A program made the position numbers and the translations under genes. The notes under the pieces were generated by a model that was not told the DNA's origin, did no database searches, and worked only from the letters and a program-made list of their open reading frames with translations. 9,481 nt of DNA from CAYYNP01 sp964472545 (GTDB lineage: Bacteria; Planctomycetota; Planctomycetia; Pirellulales; Thermoguttaceae): positions 1 to 9,481 of the forward strand of contig CAYYNP010000360.1 in the NCBI GenBank assembly GCA_964472545.1, read 5' to 3'. Below are positions 6,162 through 9,481 of the stretch, piece by piece. Every line of letters begins with the position of its first letter. Position 1 is the stretch's first letter.

Positions 6162-6301
6162 CAAGAACTCCCATAGATGTGTCCGAAACACGAAGAAAAG
6201 CCGGAAAACAGGGGGCTTCGCCTCGTTCTCAAATCACCGACAACCACGCCGAATTCGCGGGAATTCAGGACTATTAGCTACACTTTGCTACACTCTGCCG
6301 G
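6162..6301. other. Unassigned sequence between the sulfatase stub and the IS3 end
   Basis: I recognise no coding signal in this stretch. It contains a near-palindrome with GAATTC on both sides of GCGG (about 6250-6265) and a short direct repeat TTGCTACAC/AGCTACAC at about 6277-6295. It may be the edge of a further decayed insertion. Confidence 0.3.
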
Positions 6302-6470
6302 TGAGGTGCCCTACGCGTGGCGGACACTTGGGGGTTGGAGATCAGGCTGCTTGTTGAGTCATGGTTTGGAGGTGTTGTTGTTCGTAGGCCACGGGGCTGA
6401 TGTATCCCAGCGCGGCGTGGCGTCGGTTGCGATTGTAGAACAGTTCGATGTACTTGGAGACGTGTACGGG
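6302..6470 (-). mobile_element. Terminal fragment of an IS3-family insertion sequence
   Basis: On the minus strand, codons from about 6467 to the stop at 6342 read KYIELFYNRNRRHAALGYIS and then PVAYEQQH. This is the classic C-terminus of IS3-family OrfB integrases (YI-x-FYN-x-x-RRH-x-x-LGY-x-SP). The sequence beyond the stop, read on the plus strand, begins TGAGGTGCCC at 6302 and reaches GCGGACACTT, which resembles an IS3-family terminal inverted repeat. Everything upstream of the YI-x-FYN block is missing: the DDE core, OrfA and the other end. The inner breakpoint lies near 6470. Confidence 0.75.
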
Positions 6471-6653
6471 CCCATCGGATCTCACCTCCCGAGCGAGACG
6501 GAGGTATGCACTGCCACGAAGAGCGGTATAATCGGTCGTCTGCCTGGCACCCGAAGGCCGGGAGACGGGCGGCTCTTTGACAAATTGGAGCCATGAGCTG
6601 TTGAGTTGACTGCCGTCGCGCAGGACCACGGCAAGTGTCCCAGGACGGGTGTG
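6471..6653. other. Non-coding stretch between two IS remnants
   Basis: No protein similarity is recognised on either strand. By position it should be the 3' flank or end of the integrase-core element whose stop is at 6654, up to the broken edge of the IS3 fragment. No clear terminal inverted repeat could be assigned. Confidence 0.3.
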
Positions 6654-7344
6654 CTACGCGGCACACCGTAGCTTGATGATGGGCAGATGCGCTTGCTCGG
6701 CATGGAAGGTCACGTCCAGGTTGATCCGAACGCCTCGTTTCCCTCTGACGGGTACTCGCGGGGCGGCGCACGGCGACCCGTTGGGCCAACCCGGACGAGG
6801 TTCGAATCGGGGATATCGGCAAGCAGGATGTCGTTTGTGCGATCCAAGAACTTCTGAATCGCCTGGGAAGTTGGCGGCTTCCGGAAGATCATGAATCCCA
6901 TGGCACGGCGCGAGGCGTGGTCGACGATCAGAGCGAGCCACCAGCAGACGGGCCAGCGTTGAAAAAACGCGTTGGGCATCCACGATGTCCACAGCCCGCC
7001 GAAAAGGGAAACGGTTGTCAAATCCAGCTGACCTGCCCCAGACATGGTTGGGATAGTTGGCAATGACGCTTCGTTCTGGAGATTCTTCCTCCTCGCAACT
7101 GGCGTCCTTAGCGGCCGGTGTCGGTGTTGAAACCGGTTTGTCCTTCAAGATTCGCTCGATGGTCGTCTTGCCTGGTTCTACAGCATCACTTTCGCGGGAC
7201 GGATTTCGGGTGTTTCGCCAGCCACGTTTTGCGGTGCGACTTGGTCGCCTGACGGTTGCGGGCCAGATGGTAGTCAAGCAACTCGGCGTCCTCCAAGGAC
7301 AACTGCGGTCGAGGCAATGCAGAGCGGAGCAGACGCAACGCCAT
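6654..7344 (-). pseudogene. Decayed integrase-core (rve) transposase with internal deletion
   Basis: Pieces of one transposase appear in order on the minus strand but in different frames. From 5' to 3': a possible N-terminal piece (ALRLLRSALPRPQLS) in another frame, then TTIERILKDKP and NYPNHVW. The frame then changes to DLTTVSLFGGLW, PNAFFQRWPVCWWLALIVDH, SRRAMGF and PTSQAIQKFLDR. After a second change come RFEPRPGWP, GVRINLDVTFHAEQ and HLPIIKLRCAA, then a stop. The middle block is the first part of an rve/DDE core (D in VDLTT, D in VDH). The last block matches how I recall these planctomycete transposases ending. The remainder of the core, including the final catalytic Glu, is missing, so about 130 codons are probably deleted near 6810-6850. 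The element is dead. The N-terminal piece is the least certain part. Confidence 0.65.
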
Positions 7345-7481
7345 GTCCAGCGTCAGGTCGGGGGTGAATGTCGCTTCCTTTACGCGCAACCCCAAGCGGT
7401 GAACTGATATAGAAAGCAAGGCCGTCCTTGAGTAAACGGGTTTTGGGGAAAACAGAATCCGTTTGGCAAGGAGGCCTTGTG

Positions 7482-8593
7482 ATGGGACATTGTACACGAA
7501 ATTGGCGGTCGCTGAAGGTCAACTGTTTGCGAAGGCAGTTTGCCCAAGGGTCGGGACTGCCGTTCGGCGAGGTGCTCTCCGCGGAGTTGGTCGGGCGGGT
7601 CCTCGAAGAGGTGGGCATCGTGTTCCGCGACCGGATCTTCACCCCGCTGACGACCTTGTGGATCTTCCTCTCCCAAGTCGTCAGCCCCGATGGGTCCTGC
7701 CGCAATGCGGTCCTGCGGTTGGTGGCCTTTCGGGCCAGTCGCGGAGGGCCAGTCGCGGAGGGCCAGTCGCGGAGGGCCAGTCGCGGAGAGAGGCCTTGCG
7801 CTGCTAGCACCGGCAGCTACTGCAAGGCCCGCAAGCGGCTGCCCGAGAAGGTCCTTTCGCGGCTGACGCAAGAGACGGCCGACCGGATGGCGAAGGAAGT
7901 CCCCGAGCATTGGCGGTGGCACGGACGCGAGGTGAAGGTCGTCGACGGCACGACCCTTTCCATGCCCGACACGCCGGCCAATCAGCGGGCCTTCCCACAA
8001 CCGAGAAGCCAGAAGCCGGGCTGGGGCTTCCCCTTGGTCCGCCTGGTGGTGTGCCGGTGTGCCTCTTCTCCTTGACAACGGGTGTGGCGCTGGACGCCGC
8101 TTTCGGGCGGTGCCGCGGCAGGCGAACGGGCGAACTGAGCTTGTTCCGAAAGTTGCGCTGGCGATTGCAGCCGGGCGACGTGCTGCTCGGAGATCGCTAC
8201 TTCTGTGCCTACTTCGACATCGCCTATTGGCTTCGTGCCGGCGTCGATTTCGTCGGCCGCGTGCATCAGTCGCGGACGGTCGACTTCCGCCAGGGAAAGC
8301 GTTTGAGCAAGTGCGAGCGATTGGTCGAGTGGACCAAGCCGAAGCAGCGGCCGCGTTGGCTGTCGAAGCAGGCCTACCGCCGCATGCCCAAGACGCTCGC
8401 CTTGCGTTTGATCCGTGTCGACGTTGAGCCGTTGGGATTTCGCACGCAGCGGATCGTCGTGGCCACCACGCTGCTGGACCGAGGACTCTGTTCGGCCGCC
8501 GACGTGGCGACCCTGTATCGGGCCCGCTGGTGTGCGGAGGTCTACCAACCACACTGCGACCCAAGCGCGGTCTTGTATCACGTTGCCGCTTGA
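7482..8593 (+). pseudogene. IS4-family transposase, frameshifted and 3'-truncated
   Basis: The start is the ATG at 7482, with AAGGAGG 7 bases upstream. The first frame runs to a stop at 8073-8075 and carries the first catalytic Asp in VVDGTTLSMPDT (D155). The second frame takes over at about 8040-8055, one base back, and carries the second Asp in LLGDRYF (8192-8194) and the IS4 signature YRARWCAE with the Glu at 8537-8539. The conserved Lys six residues later is missing: after AEV the reading becomes YQPHCDPSAV and stops at 8593. About 80-100 C-terminal residues are therefore lost. The shift fits a one-base deletion; no good slippery heptamer is present, so programmed frameshifting is unlikely. 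A 14-bp tandem repeat expands the region after residue 80. The element lies against the integrase remnant on its left. Its left terminal repeat could not be fixed and its right end is lost. Confidence 0.82.
7732..7787 (+). repeat. 14-bp tandem repeat, four perfect copies
   Basis: GGGCCAGTCGCGGA is repeated four times at 7732, 7746, 7760 and 7774 with no mismatches, inside the IS4 transposase frame. Three additional copies beyond one total 42 bp, a multiple of three, so the reading frame is kept. It encodes a 14-residue insertion between RASRG and a second RASRGERPC. Confidence 0.92.
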
Positions 8594-8698
8594 GATTAAG
8601 GTGTCGGCAGACGCGTTGCTTCAGCTAGCTTGCTGGTGTGACGGCCGGGCGGCTGCCAGCAATGCTCTCACCGACAAGCACGAGCAAGGAGGCTCCTT

Positions 8699-9481
8699 AT
8701 GGCCCCACAAGTCCCCCCCGCACGCACCGATCGGTTACGTTCGCACGGTGGCCGGCGACTTTGTGATCGATCCGGACGAACAAGTGCAGGCGGTAGTGCG
8801 ATTGATCTTCGAGCAGTTCGGCCGCCGCGGCAGTATCAGTGGGCTGCTGAAGTGGCTCGTCACGCATGGCGTGAAGATGCCGGTTCGGCCGCACTTCGGC
8901 GTCGATCGGGGCGAACTCCAGTGGCGCCGGCCGAACCGCGTTACCCTGCTGAATATGCTGCATCATCCGATCTACGCCGGCGCGTATCGTTGGGGACATC
9001 GCGAAGTCGATCCTCGCAAAAAGGTGCCCGGCAAGCCGACCACCGGACGTACATTCAACGCGCACGACAAGTGTCGCGTGTTGATTCGCGATCGCTTTCC
9101 CGCATACATCACGTGGGAGGAATTCGAGAAAAACCAACGGAAACTGGCCGAAAACAGCTCCTTAGGCAAGGCACTCTCCGCGCCACGACATGGCCCCAGC
9201 GTGTTGGCCGGCCTCTTGGTCTGCGGCCGTTGCGGCCACCGCATGCTCGTTGGCTATGCCAATACGACCGCCCAGAAGACGTTACGATACAGTTGCCAAC
9301 GCGATGCGATCGACTATGGTCAACCCGTTTGCCAAAGTCTCTCGGGCGCCGTGCTGGAATCGTTCGTCGTCGAACGGTTGCTGCAAGCCGTATCCCCCGC
9401 ATCGCTGGAGTTGAGCCTCGCCGCGGCGGAAGATCGTCAAGTGATCGCTCGACTGCTGCTGGAGCAAGTCACGGTGACCGT
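8699..9481 (+). pseudogene. Large serine recombinase lacking its catalytic domain, runs off window
   Basis: From about 8724 to the window end one frame is open and reads as the middle and end of a planctomycete-type large serine recombinase. It contains PIGYVRT, FVIDPDEQVQAVVRLIF, ELQWRRPN, LHHPIYAGAYRWG and VLIRDRFPAYITWEEFEKNQ (recombinase domain). A zinc ribbon follows, with cysteines at 9222 and 9231 (CGRC) and at 9294 and 9330. The N-terminal resolvase domain with the nucleophilic serine is absent. An ATG at 8699 with AAGGAGG 6 bases upstream would start translation, but it is one base out of frame with the domain. Removing one C from the seven-C run at 8713-8719 would join them. The recombinase frame itself is open further upstream, with a GTG at 8601. 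Near 9424-9440, SLAAAED joins directly to RQVIARLLLEQ, skipping the usual coiled-coil segment. It is probably a remnant; the 105 bases before it match nothing I know. Confidence 0.72.

Noticed and set aside
7732..7787. Possible CRISPR-like array
   Set aside because: The 14-bp units are directly contiguous with no spacers and lie inside a transposase reading frame.
7910..8075. Programmed -1 frameshift in the IS4 transposase
   Set aside because: No convincing slippery heptamer or downstream structure was seen, IS4-family transposases normally use a single frame, and this copy is also truncated, so decay explains it.
8594..8698. Search for the missing catalytic domain of the serine recombinase
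   Set aside because: None of the frames here reads like a resolvase N-terminus (no YVRxS-type start or catalytic serine motif), so the domain is absent rather than frameshifted.
7466..8702. Shared GCAAGGAGGC block before the IS4 ATG and before the ATG at 8699
   Set aside because: The shared part is essentially the Shine-Dalgarno consensus, and similarity does not extend beyond it, so common ancestry cannot be argued.

Overview
The window is GC-rich bacterial DNA, most likely from a planctomycete (Pirellulales-like). The evidence is a family of secreted proteins of a kind I associate with that group, the start of an exported sulfatase, a planctomycete-style integrase-type transposase remnant, and a large serine recombinase of the same flavour. 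No rRNA, tRNA or CRISPR array is visible.

Left half (1-5773), orderly genes. A two-domain PPK2 polyphosphate:AMP phosphotransferase (pap) lies on the minus strand at 51-1550. Diverging from it are three tandem paralogues on the plus strand (1751-2842, 2924-4048, 4120-5196). Each has a 27-residue signal peptide ending just before an acidic G(D/E)DD stretch, and none has a known function. A small proline/threonine-rich lipoprotein (5318-5773) follows, and a strong intrinsic terminator closes the block at 5859-5895. This half also carries a family of short REP/BIME-like palindromes with a GTAG foot. They sit beside pap, before the first paralogue, and in both gaps between paralogues. They overlap two of the stop codons, and one pair encloses a possible terminator.

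Right half (6036-9481), mobile-element graveyard. An exported sulfatase is cut off after its first 41 codons. Next come the terminal piece of an IS3-family element (minus strand), a decayed integrase-core transposase with an internal deletion (minus strand), and an IS4-family transposase broken by a frameshift and a 3' truncation (plus strand) that carries an expanded 14-bp tandem repeat. Last is a large serine recombinase without its catalytic domain, which runs off the window end. The GTAG repeats are absent here.

The most unusual points are the relation of the REP/BIME elements to the paralogue array, the mosaic similarity of the third paralogue, the frame-neutral repeat expansion in the IS4 transposase, and the in-frame deletions inside the integrase and recombinase remnants. 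I do not see a clear new defence or biosynthetic system. The paralogue-plus-repeat array is the best candidate for something undescribed.
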